DNA of 64,000 nucleotides from Hemicordylus capensis (taxonomy: Eukaryota; Chordata; Lepidosauria; Squamata; Cordylidae), in contig NC_069659.1 of assembly GCF_027244095.1 (NCBI RefSeq), positions 146,792,001 to 146,856,000 of the forward strand. The letters are read 5' to 3'. A program made the translations under genes and the position numbers. Each line of letters begins with the position of its first letter. Position 1 is the stretch's first letter. The notes beneath the pieces were generated by a model. The model was given only the letters and a program-made list of their open reading frames with translations, was not told where the DNA came from and searched no databases. This document shows positions 46,101-59,800 of the stretch, in pieces.

Positions 46101-49100
46101 ATAATCAAAACTGACAGTTTCAATGAGTTTATATACTGGAAAAGGCCCAAATGAATCCAGGCTCCAAAAGGTCAATGTAAACAAGGTTTTCAGCCTTACC
46201 TAGCTGATTCTGAAAATCCACAAATTGATAGTATTCCACATATTTGTCCTGACTGAAAAAGTTTTTATAAACATGCCGCGCACCAAAGAGCCAAATATCA
46301 CTATCATCTGTGATTGTTCCTGCGGTCTGATCAGTGAGGTCTAAGATAGCACACTGAGCCTCTGCTTCCATAGGGGCCTCGACGTACGGAATGCCAAAAA
46401 GGCGCAGAAGTTCCTGTAGAGAATGGAAAACAATTCAACATGTCTCCCTAAGGAGGTGTTTCCTAGGGGCTAGTTCACACATACACATACATCACTTGAT
46501 TAACTGCACCTGAACATAGGAACCAACTCCTCTGAAAAGCACTGCATTTGAGGCAAAAATTCTGTGTAAAGGCTTGTGCAAGTCCTCAAGCAATAAGCAT
46601 CAAGTGCAGAAAGACTGGCTCATCAAGCAACTGCACTAAATGATCACTCTGAAAGTTTTATATTAGATATATGTTTAAACATGTTCCTGCACCAATTTTG
46701 TGCTCTCTCTTTCCTAATTATAGCAACTCTCTTATCTGCTAGTTAAGCTTAATATTGGCTTATTAGCACTCACTGTTCTGTACTGCTGTGTTGTTATTTT
46801 AGGTAGTACTTGGTACATTTCCCTGTGTCCAAGCAAAGCTTTCTTTGGATTTCTTAGATGGATTTCTTCTTCATTTGTTTCCATAGGATGCCACTGTTTG
46901 TAATAAAAGCATCTAATACTGAAATGGCCTCAACTGATCTTAAAACAGGACTTTTTATGAAAAATGTTAATTAGAGATTTTAAGCTCTTTGGGCAGAGGC
47001 CCTGTTGCTGAGTAGTCAACACAATGCTGGCACAGAACTTACTTAAGGGGTTGTATCTTAATCAGAGATCCTAAACCTCACTGAAATCAAGAGGACTTAT
47101 GCTTAGTCATGACTAACCTCCTTAGGATACAATTCAAAATATTTAAAGGACTTCTAGGTTTCTAGCTTACTTTATGCCCAAGTGGGATATGTATGTTGGT
47201 AAGCTATGTAGTATTAATGTACAGAAGTACTACAGTAGCTGTAATATGAAGTATCACATTTTTAATACCCCTTCCATTCCAAACTGAATAAAATTATAAA
47301 ATCAAGTAAACAAACAGCATCTAGGATATAACACAAAAGGCATTATTTCTGAGAGTAATGTGTTTTGCAGATGTGAGATAAAGGAATCCCAACAAGCCAT
47401 CCTTCTAAAATGTCTTCCACTTCTAAAATGCATTGTGACTGGAGTGGATTTCTGGAGACTTCACAGGGAAGAAAAACTCATCTGCTCTGACAACAGCTAT
47501 TACAGCAATTACTTAAGGAAGTCCTACAGCAGGGGCAGGCATTAGGTAGTTTGAGGACTACTGGCTGATCTGAAGTAGCTCTCCAGGCCTGTAAACATTC
47601 CTTCTCTTTCCGTTCTAGCTAAAACTACAATCCAATTGGATTGGCTGAGTGCTCTCTCTCCTCCTCTCTCCTTGGATGCTTTTACTTTCTCTCCCATTCT
47701 ATTCTCCCCATTTTCTTCCTCCACCAAAGAGGGGCAAACCCAAGCAAGCCTCTGCAGCAAAATCATCCTGGAATTTAAAAGTCTCCACACCTTCCCTCCC
47801 AACAACATGTATTTCCATTTTATTTCCCAATCAACTAGCTACCGCTGGACTTTCATACCAAACTCACTAGTCAGAAGGATGGGCAGAAACATACACAAAA
47901 ATGGGAATGGATTTTTCTGCTTAGCAGAAGAACTGGGGCCTTTGAGCCTAAGTTTTCCCTCTCTTTAAAATTGCACTATGAATAAGAATGCCAACACAAA
48001 CTGTTCTCTCTTTTAAAATACAAATAAAACAATATTCCTCTGCCTTGGATTCACTCAGCTTCAGTGTTAACTGTTAATCTTTATCCAGCTCTGCTGGCCA
48101 TTTGAGGGACTGAAATGTTAGAACTCCTTACTCTATGGATGTTGTTGTTGTTATTATTATTACAAACCATAATTTTGTGAGTTGCTCCACTTCCCTAATC
48201 TACATTTTGTGCTGGTAGCTCCCAAGACTCTACCAAAAAAGGAGCAGGGGTAGTAGCTCCTGGAAGCCACCCCTGACCTGAAAAAGGTCTGAAAAATAAC
48301 CGCAGCCTGCTCCGCAACAGCTACCACTTCAGTTTATACACTGTGAAGGCTCCCAACTTACAAGTGATGTATATGTATGTATATGGGGGGAAGGAGGTGG
48401 CTGTAGCTGATGTTTTCATAAAAGGCAGTAGGCAGCTCAATCAAATACACTCTCAGGTTTTTTTTGGGGGGGGGGAATATTTATGACTATCGACTATGCC
48501 ATATAAATCAATCTTCTGCAGACAGGTGTTTCTGATACACATGTTCTAAGTGTGTCTCTGCTATATCTGCAATTATGTGATACATTATTTACATTATTAC
48601 ATTACATTAACACTGGTTTTGCACTGAAAGACCAGTTACGCTACTTCTATCTTTCTCCCATCTATGGAAACCACAAGAAAGATTTCCCATTTTCTTTCTT
48701 CTTCCCAAATGCAAATATTGGTAATATAATTAAAAGAATGGCTCTTTTTACTGGTTTACTATTCGCCTAATTCACCTTGTTCAGAGTTATCTTTATAAAG
48801 GCTACATTTAATTCATGTTTATGATCCCTTGCTTAAAACTGCTCTGCCAACAGCCTTTCAAAATGACATATTTAATTTGCCTAGATATTTCATTTTGCCA
48901 CTATGCAGTTTGGTGCAGTTAAAAATGTTTTTCTTTGTCTGTAGCTGGGTATCCTTTACATCTTTCTCTGAAGCTTGCTTTTCCAAACCATACAAGGCTT
49001 ATGAGGGGATTAATAATGTAAGAAATTGCAGAAGGGGGTGGGTGGGTCTCTTAATTGTTGTGTGATGTTAACACACACACTTGTTTTTTTAACAAGAATT

Positions 49101-52100
49101 TCTCATTTTTTCCTCATGTATATAATAATATCTATTTGCTGTGTTGATTTTTAAAAATATCATTTGCTCCTTAATGCTATCCCACCTCCTGGATGCTTTT
49201 TACTAAACTATGCACAATATTGGAATGAGTGGAACAAATTTCACTTAATAATTGGGGTTTTTAAAACAATATTTTATAAAATATATTGTCTATATGTTAG
49301 CCCTAAAATAATTCAGTGAAATGGATCAGGCACCATTGTTGCTCAAATAAGGTAAGGAAACAGATAAATACTCTAGCCAAAATTTAAACAACAACAACAA
49401 AAATCCTGTCCCCCGTTTTTTAGTCACACTAGAAGCCAGCATGGTACAATGGAAGAGTAGCAGGATTTGGGATTAAAATCCCACTTCCATATGGATTTGG
49501 CTGGATGGGTCTTGCTGAAGTCAATCTATAGGCCGAGTGAATAAACACAATGGATTATCAACACATACTTGACTTTCTAAGAACATCTGTCCTGTCACAG
49601 TGGCAGCAATACGTTCCTGCTGTTGCTTCTGAGCCTGAAGCGTGTTTTGTTCAACAGAAAGGCTGGTGTCCAATTCTTCCAATTCCTCCTGCAAACATAA
49701 AGCAAGATTAAAGTTTTGCTAAACGCAAACCCCTGACATGTATTATTAGTTTATACTTAAAGTAAAAACCTATGCTCTGGACTGTAGGCAGTTCCCAGGG
49801 AATTAGAACTTTCCACTAAGCAAGCCCAAATTCTGTATTCAGTAAAGCAAAACAATATTGGAAAACTGCTATAAATTTTAGAATGGAAATTAACTGGAAG
49901 GTATTGGTTCTGTTACATAGTGTACATCAACAGGATCTGTAATTTTGACTCTCTCAGCTTTCAGTTAACAAAAAAAAAAAAGGGAAAGCATGAATTTCTA
50001 GTCTTCATGATCATATGCAAAATCATCTAAAAAACAAACATGCAGGCAGCAAACTGGAGTTTCCAGTCACTAGAAGACAGAAGCTTCTTTCCCTATCTCC
50101 ACACACAGGAAAAGCATAAACCCTATGTCCTCTAGCCTTAAACCTCCCTTTTAATTTACATTTTTGGTGTGCTCAGATTTCCTAATCCAAAAAAAATTAA
50201 GCTAGTCACACAAGGAAACAGTATAGTAAATATTAAGAATTTGGGCTCCCCTGGTTCACAGAACACAGCCCTTCCCTTGTTAGGCATCCCAGTACAGATG
50301 ACAGCAAAAATAATTACCATACTGATATCCTGCCATTCATTAATTCCAGCATCCTCCTTGCCTTTGGCTTCAGCATTCTGCTGTATAGCCAGTTTCGCAT
50401 CTTCATCAGGATGTTCCAGTTGGCTCTCTGTGGCATCTTCACTCCTTCCCTTCATATTCCCTTCAGCTGCAACTACGGCCACTGTTTCCTCCTCATGTTC
50501 AGCTGAGGTAAATGACATTTCAGATGTTTCATCCTGACGTTCGGCATCCACTTCAATGAAACTACCTGTTCAAGGTTAAAAAAACAAACCAAATGAGTGG
50601 GAAAGGTTGGCTTCTTCCTTTGTGAAACTGAGCTGTTTCAATTGAGCTTCCTTGGGCTGGGAATTCCAAAGAGCCATTGCTATACTCTGCTGCCATTAAG
50701 TGTATGATAAAGTCTACATACCATCAGAGTCGCTCTCTTCAGATTGTGATCGACATTCCTTTCTTTCTTTAAAACTTGCTGTTTCTGGAGTCAACGAAAA
50801 TGGACACTGCTTACTGCAGACAGTTTTTCCTGACCAGCAATCTACTTCGCCTAAAGACTCCTCTTCTCCATTTTTGGCTAAGCCCTCAAAGTTCAAATGG
50901 GTTGGAGCAAGTGGCAAAGTCTGTGTGGGAGTCTTTACTAGCAGCTGCATCCCATTGTTCATGCTCTTATTTCGTACAGAACTTACATCTGTTTTGGAAG
51001 TCCATGTTCCCACATCTATTTCTTCTTTATTTATTTCAGAAGAGGGTCCTTTTTCCACACAAGGAATATATGTGCTTTCAGGTACACTCTGGTCGTTTAC
51101 CTGTTTCTTTTGATCCAATTCACTCTCTTGGTTTTTCATTCTATTTCTTGGTTGCTCTATAAGAAGAACTGAGCATTCTTGTCCACTCTGATCTTCGGGT
51201 ACCTGGTTCTTCTCATCTGAATTACTGGTAAGCATTTCCTCCATATGAGATCTTCCTGCTTGACTTTCACCAGCACTATTGGTAAAAGTTGTTCTAATGT
51301 CCTCTTCCTCTTCACATAAAGCTTGCTGAATGGCCTTCAGTGTTCTTGGTGACATGTTGCCTGCATCTGCACTAGGACCAGTCCTGAGGGTATCCAGATC
51401 AAGCTGGTTTTTGTTTTCATCCTCGAGCTCCTCTTCAGAACTGCTTCCCAGCATAGCAGCCTGGATTGCAAGTATGGTTCTGGGAGAAGGAGGTGCTGGG
51501 TAAGCAATGTTGTTTGAGTCAGCCTTTGGGAACTCACATGGCTTTGCATCAACCCGAGTCTTGCTAAGATTAATGCTAGGCTTTGAATCTTCAAGTACTG
51601 TGGAGGAATGGCCAGCAGAAGTTGTTTCCAGATCTTTGGAAGCACTTCTTTTGGATTGGATACCTGAAAGAGAAATGAGAGAGCCACAGATTATTCATAT
51701 GTTTATTAACAGGTTTAGCAAGCAAGCAAGCAAGCAAGATTAAAATAACACACATGCAAAACTTTAATAATTTACTGCAGTTCAGGATGCTGTCTGTTAA
51801 GATCGCTCAGAACCCTGATATAACTGGAGCACAGATATTTCTTGAGCGGCTCAACAACACATTCTTTATCAGAATTCAGGTACACTCAGATATTAGGGAT
51901 GTGCAAAACATTTCAACATTGAAAGGTTTTTACTTAAAAATGGCATGTTTCAAATGTCTTGAGTTTGAAACAAAATGCTCTTTAAATAAAGGGCCGGTTT
52001 CAACCGCGGAACAAAATAATCTTGTTTAGATTTGAAACATTTTGACATTTTAAGCACCATTTGGGGGAGCCTGTTTTTCCCTTGCTGATTGGTTTTCTGG

Positions 52101-53825
52101 CACTGGCTTCCGATTGGCTTGCAATCTCCTTGCTTCTTGGTTGGCTTATTATACAAATCAAGTCTTGTTATGAGCAACTGTGCCCCCATTAACACATTTA
52201 ATGTGTGCTTCTGTAGTGTTTTTCAATGCAGGGTTGAAAATGCATTGCAAATTACAATGCAAAACTTGTGTGCACTCTTGTTCTGGCCATAGGGAACAAT
52301 GGGGAAAACCAATACATCCCGTTGTTCCCCATGGGTAACTCCTAGGGACACCAGAGTGGGTTGTGTGGTAGGGCATGATGGGTGCTTCCCAGCACCCAAC
52401 CCACACAAGAAATGGGCAAGTGGCCAATTTTATACAAATTTTTAACCTTTCCCCCAAACTTCTATAGGATCCTCAACTCGAAACATTTCGAGATTTGTTC
52501 TGTTGAAACAACTGAGTCCACCACGGATGAAACGTTTCAGCAATCTGCATTTTGTTTCGAGCCCAAAACAAAGATGGAAAATCTGTTTCATGCACATCCC
52601 TATTAAATATGAATACAGGAAGGAATTCTGGTGGGAAGTGTAGAGAAAGAACATCATTGCAATACAACCTTTTATCAAGATGTAGTGGGAGGTGTCTTCA
52701 GACACAACCCTTCTAGTTTCCACTTCTTTGAAAAAGCCCCCATCATTTTCAAAATCGCTCTGAATTTGGCCTGAGTGCTGCTGATTCATCTCTTTCTGCA
52801 CGTTTTCTATGTGTCGATTTAAGCTGCTTTTTTTAAGCAATCCCTTTAGCTGGTACTGGGAGAAGTCACCAGATTCCTTTAAGAAACAAAAGAATTAAAT
52901 ACCAGTCTAAATTAGTTGTGCTTCTTGAATTTAGGAGCAAATTCACGTACTGTGTGAAAAGAAAACATTTTAAAAATCAGAAGATTGTATCATTTTCATA
53001 TATGCATACATCCAACTAGTAGTTATAATAACTTCTGAAAATTATCAGTTGGCTTTGGAACACTTATGGCCATGGGTTTGTAGGGTAGGGCCTTGTTCCT
53101 GTACAGGTGCAAAGAGCAAAAGAAGCAAGAGGCCGGACATGATAAGAAAACACAGCAGGATGACAGTCTCACTGAACCCTAGGAACTGAGGTGAATGTTT
53201 GTGGCTAGAAACAGGGCCAGGATAGAAAAACAGGTAAGGTTGGAGCAGAAGGTCTAATGTGTAGTGTATATGACTGGATCCTGGCAGATCTGGTTTCAAA
53301 TCCCTGTTCAGTCATATACTAGAGGTAGCGTTAGTTTCCCAGTGGTAAAGTAGGAACAAATCTACCTTACACGTTTGCTGAGAAAATGAATATGATAAGG
53401 ACTGTACAACATTTTGTACACTCTGTGCTATAGAAATGAGAAAAACAATAATGACAACGGATTTCCAAATTCCTCACAACAGAGGTCAGGACTGAACACT
53501 CGGTAATCACAGAATTATAAACAATAACCAAGAGAACACAAAACTTGGTTGCCTGGTTAAGGCAGGATCCTAAATAATATTTACATAGTGCCACATCAAC
53601 ACAAGTAGTAACAACAATATTAAAAAGTGATTCTATAGGAGGTGAAGATCAGATTTAAAATAGTTGCTTAAAGATAACCCCACAACTGACATTGTGAAAA
53701 ATATCCAGCCATATCTATTTCAGAGTCACTGTGGTATAGTGGTTAGAATCTGGGACTAAGATCACAGAAACCTTTTCAAACTCCTCAGTCATGAAACTCA
53801 CAGGGTGATCTTGGGCTAATCTCAA

Positions 53826-53864
<39 letters not shown>

Positions 53865-56800
53865 CCAATTCCTGTGAGGTGGATCATTTTGAGGATAAAG
53901 AGAAATAACCCCTGTATGCTGCTGTTAAGGAAACATGGAATATACATCTGAATGTTTGAAGCATTGATATGCTGAGAAAGTAGCAGTAGCTCCATTTACC
54001 CTGACTGTGAATATATTTCACATGTTCCAATTTTAGCTTTAGAGTAGCTTGACTCCCGAGACAAAAATCTTAATGTGCAGGAAGCAACCCTTATAGTGAA
54101 GAGTCTTGGAGAATGTGATATACAAGAAACAGCATTATGTATGACAATGAAGTCAAATTGTCAAGTGTGATCCTAAAACTGAACTGACAAAATGTAATGG
54201 TGTCCTTAAACTTATAAAACAATTTGCCAACAAACCAGTTCAAAAGACACTATGGTGGAGACAAGGCAAAATGTTGCAGCTTTACAAGAAAAATGTAAGT
54301 GGAGACACAAAGAGATGAAAAGCGAGTTTAAGATAGCTTTGCCCTTTCTCACAAGGGGCCTCAACTATAAAACTCTAATAGGAGTCATAGTATGAATGTG
54401 GTGCAGTTGGGACTCCAGCTTGTAACATATAATACAAACATAGACAATGTGCCATTTTCACATAAACAATTTGCCTGATAAGTGGAGTTTCCTTGACTGG
54501 GATTCATCCACTCTAACAGAGCTCAGGTTCTGTTCTGTTGGTTCGAAATGTCTGTGCATTACCTCAGGCATTGTCTCAAATAGTGTTCTTCTTCGTTTTG
54601 TGAATTCTTTCATATCAGTGAGGATCTCATGCTTTACTTCTGGGGGCAGGTTCAGGAAATCTTCTGATTCAACATCAATAGAATGAGGATTTTCAAAGAA
54701 TTCTTCCTACAGAAGAAGGGCAAAGTAGCACACAAAATAGCAAGCTTCGTAAGATTAGTGATTTAAGCATAAAAACAGTGACCATGCAATAGTGTAATTA
54801 ACACACACCACAAAGAATGTGAGATGTTCAAAATGATTTAAAGGCATTCATTTCCTCTTCATAATGGACCACAATAAGTTGCAACTTTGGGGCACTATAC
54901 AACAAGGGAAGGCACTGGGTAACTCCTGAGCTTATCTGAAGTAGCTCTCCAGGAGTTTGGGCTTTCCTTCCCCCAAACATCCTACCAATGCTGCAGATCT
55001 GATTAGCTGGTTGAGTAGGGATGTGTCCACACAATTTTCATTCATTATCTCTTCCAGTTCTCAGGTTGCTTATTCCTTAATTCTGTTTGTTTGTCTATAA
55101 CAAAAAACAGAGGGAAGAATTGTGTGTGTCGGGGTGGGGGAGGGGGGGAAGCTTTACTGAATATCTGAGTGGAACTGAATGTGTAGCCTGGTACACAGTT
55201 TTGAGAACTGTGAGAAGGCAGAATTTTATTTTTAAATGTGTGAGGAAAGTGCAGGCTGCATTTGCAGAGAAAGGCCCTCTGCACATGATCTGAAGCAGAC
55301 CGCTTCTTAGTTTTAAGAGTATGTGGGGGGCGGTTGCAACTTTACATAAAAAGGTACTTTGCTACAGATGCTCATCCTTTGCTTTTTTTTAAAAAATTAG
55401 CAGTCTGATCTATATTGCTGACTAAAAGTAGAGAAATCAGATTTGCAGTCATTGTGTAAGATCTCTTGTAAAACAAAACACACATAAAATCAAAAGTCAA
55501 CTACCCACACACAGACTGGGTAAATTCACATTAGGTAATGAAAGAGGCCAAATTTCTAGACATGATAAATGACTGTGCTATAGAACAGTTAGTCACGGAA
55601 CCAACCAGATAGATGGTGACCTTGGACTTAATCCTGAGTGGTGCCCAGGACCTGGTGCGAGATGTCAGAGTTGCAGAACCACTGGGGAGCAGGGACCATA
55701 GTGTGATCCAATTCAGCATATATGCAAGTGAAGAATTGTCAAGGAAGTCCAACACAGATGTGTTGGACTTAAGAAGAGGGAACTTCTAAAAAATGAGGGG
55801 ACTGCTAAAAAGGAAGTTGAAAGGGAAAGTCAGGAGGGTCAAATCACACCAGAAAGCACTGAAATTATTTAAAATCACAATACTAGAAGCTCAGTAGGAA
55901 TGTATACCAAGAGAAAAGGTACCACCAAGTTAAGGAGGACGCCTGCATGGCTAACAAGTAGAGTCAGGGAAGCTATAGAAAAGGGAAGACTTCCTTCAGA
56001 AAATGGAAGTCCTGTCCAAATGAAGAGAACAGAAAGGAACATAAACTCAAGAAATGCAAGGACATAATAAGGGATGCAATGAGAGGGTTGGAGGAGCATA
56101 TAGCTAGAAGTGTCAAGGGGAATAACAAAAAATTCTTTACATAAGAACAGCCCTGCTGGATCAGGCCCAAGGCCTTTCTAGTCCAGCATTCTGTTTCACA
56201 CATTGGCTTACCAGATGCCGCTGGAAGCCACAGGCAGGAGTTGAGGGCATGCCTTCTCTCCTGCTGTTACTCCCCTGAAACTTGTACTCGAGGCATCCTG
56301 CCTCTGAGGCTGCAGGTGGCCTATAGCCCTCCAACTAGTAGCCGATGATAGACCTCTCCTCCATGAAGTTATCCAAACCCCTCTTAAAGCCATCCAGGTT
56401 GTTGGCTGTCACCACATCTTGTGGCAGAGAATTCCACAAGTGGATTATGCATTGTGTGAAAAAGTACTTCCGTTTGTTGGTCCTAGATTTCCTGGCAATC
56501 AATTTCATGGGATTACCCCTGGTTCTAGTGTTATGTGAGAAGGAAAAGAAGTTCTCTCTATCCACTTTCTCCACACCATGCATGATTTTATAGAACTCTA
56601 TCATGTCTCCCCGCAGTTGTCTTTTTCCTAAACTAAATAGCCCTGGGTGTTGTAGCCTTACCTCATAAGAAAGGTGCTCTAGGCCCCTGATCATCTTGGT
56701 TGCCCTCTTCTGCACCTTTTCCAGTCTACAATGTCCTTTTTTAGATGTGGTGACCAGAATTGTACGCTATACTCCAGGAGTGGCCACACCATCATTTTGT

Positions 56801-59800
56801 ATAAGGGCATTATAATATTAGCAATTTTATTTTCAATCCCCTTCCTAATGATCCCTAGCATAGAATTGGCTTTTTTCACAGCTGCCACACATTGAGTCGC
56901 CACTTTCAATGAGCTGTCCACCACGACCCCAAGTTCCCTTTCCTGGTCAGTCACCAACAGCTCAGATCCCATCAACATATACCTGAAGTTGGGGTTCTTT
57001 GTCCCAATGTGAAGCACAATGCCTCTCAATACAAGTTGCAGGGGAGCAACAGCAGGAGAGAGGGCATGCCCTTTCATCTTGCCTGTTGGCTCTCCAAAGG
57101 CATCTAGTGGGCCACTGTGTGAAACAGTTTACTGAACTAGATAGGCCTTGGGCCTGATCCAGGAGGGCTGTTCTTATGTAAGGCTCTTACAAACAAACAA
57201 ACAAACACAAGTAGCTCCCTGAAGCTTTACGTCTGCCCTACAATACAGAACCAGCAAAATGCCCATTATGACAGCAGTGCACAAACTGCATACTGCAGGT
57301 AGGCTTAAAAGGTCCAACACGTCTCTTTGTGCTCTGCATACAACCACCTTGTACTGCCCATTAGAACCAATGTCAGGCTTTGCCCTAAAAAAAAAGTGAC
57401 TCACTATCTCTCCCTCATCCTTATTAAACATCTTATGAATAAGTTGGATATTTTAGAAAAGTAAAACCTTACCAAATGTTTTGTGAAGGCTTTAAGAAAG
57501 TAAAATCATCACAGAAATGTTTGATAAGGTTTTTTAAACCTTATTTTAAAAATAAAAAACATACATATATCCAATTTATTATATATCCAAGAGTTTAGTT
57601 AGGATAGTTTAATTTCATAAAGCACACTAGTTTTCAAAGGAATCTTCCTGTTCTATCCCATATGCTATAATATTTACTCAAAAGCATGAGAAGCTGATCT
57701 TTCAGTGAACCTTAAGGTAATTTTTAGCATGTATATTATGGGTTCTCCTGTCAATTATATGTTAAAAAATGAACCTGTCTTATACTATGAAGTCCAGTAT
57801 GACAGTACTGGGCTAGACAGTTCAAGACCGCTTTATATAACTTGGACTGCAGACTCTGAAATGGTCATGGGCCAATGTTACACCCAGTCCTGCTACCTGC
57901 TTCCCTCAGGCTGTATTTAGCACCAGAATTTAATTACAGTTATTCTGCCATATCTCATCTCAGCATGGGGTTTATGCTGATGTTTCTTATCCACGTAGAA
58001 GGGACCAAATGGATAAACAGAAGAATGTAATTAATAAATAAACAAACAAACAACATTGAGAGTTACCTGCAGTATCTGTTTCTGGGTCATTCTCTCCTCC
58101 CATTCTTTTTCATCTTCCTCTTCCGAGCTAAGTTACAAAAGTAAAGTCAGCAATTTGCTAGATATCAACACACTTTTCATAAAAAGCAAAGGATTATTAT
58201 GTGTCTAATTTTTTTAAAGGCTGCATGGCAATGTAAGCTATTCATATTGTTTCAGTCACCTGTTTTTTTCTTTATCTTCTAAGGAAGGTAATACATAGAT
58301 ATCATCTACTTCTTCTCTTCTTACTTCCGAAAGACTAGGAAATTCAGCATTGCTGAGGGATGGGGGGGAGGAACAAATAATATTAGAAAAAGCTTCCTTA
58401 ATATCTAGGGTTGTACACCCACGCCCCACCACCACACACACACAGAGGTAATGTTCTTGCCTCTTGCCTGCTAGAGCTGTTTTAATAGCTTGTCTTTTCA
58501 GGAAAGTTTTCAAAAGTTTTTCTGTAGTTTTCTTGGAGTCAGTGGTTGCAACATCTTTTCGTTGTCTTCGTTTTGCCTGCAACAATATTGGTGAAGTAAG
58601 ATTTTAGATGATTGAATGGTCTGAGACCCAGAATTCTCCTGTATTTTTGTATGTTTTATATAATAGAGTTGGTGGATGGTTATGTTTTCATCTGACCTTT
58701 GGGTGAACTGAAACAGGTGCATTGTATTTAGAGTAAAGGGGTTTTTTTCTTACTTGCCTGCTGGTTCTAGGACTGCCTGTGTAGAGGCAGTAGCTCTGTA
58801 AAAATGGAAGGGTTTTGGTGACAACCTAAATAGTCCAATGCAAAAAGCTCCACAGGTGAAGGTACTGACTAATCAATTTTATAATTTATAGCTGAACTAT
58901 GATTGGCTAGGTGTTCCTGGACATTCCATGAGGATGAGGTTTTGAACAGTTCCTCAGAGTCACTTTGGTAAGACTCTAAAGTGAAACTGGGAGGAGCTGA
59001 AGGCAGAAGATAGCTCACGCAGGAAAACAGTATGGCAGATACCTTTTTGCTGATCACTGGGGAAGGCTGAGCAAAAGCAAAAAGTCCGGTTGCACTTGCT
59101 GGCCCTGACTCCTCACCAAAACCATTTCCCTTCAGCATCTAAATGCCTAGCAGCTGAAAGGGCAGCTGGTCCAAGCTAGAAATGCACATTTGGAGAAAAG
59201 TGATGCATCATGGGGAAACCTGGCAGTTAAGGAGTAATTGGCCAGCAAGAATAAGGAGGAACAGGGTGTAAAAAGACTGAGTAAGGCACAGCAAATACTG
59301 ACCTGGCACAGAATCTTTGTTGCCCAGCAAGCAACAAAGCACAGCAACCAAGAGCCATGAGGGGTGCAGGGGGTAACTTTATTCTCAGTCTTGAATTATA
59401 GTGGCTCCAGTGAAGTGTTAGCATTATTGGGGAGAGAGAAAGGGCATCTGGCCTGTAGGTTCAATAGGAAGTAGCCAATCCCTAGTTTATCATTCCTTTT
59501 TTAGTTATGACAAATACAATGAATACTGAAATTGATATACTGTTTTTCAACAAAAGTTCCCGAAGCAGTGTACATAGGTATAAATAAATAAATAAAATGG
59601 CTCCCTGTCCCCCAAAGGGTTCACAATCTAAAAAAGTAACATAAGATAAACACCAGCAACAGCCACTGGAGGGATGTTGTGCTGGGGATGGATAGGGCCA
59701 GTTGCTCTCCCCCTGCTAAATAAAGAGAATTGCCACTTTTAAAAGGTGCCACTTTCCTCTGTTAGTTCTTTAACACCTGCCTAAAATATTGCACATTATT

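Noticed and set aside
51337-51687. 116-codon minus-strand open frame over exon 8
   Set aside because: Out-of-frame shadow of ERCC5 exon 8.
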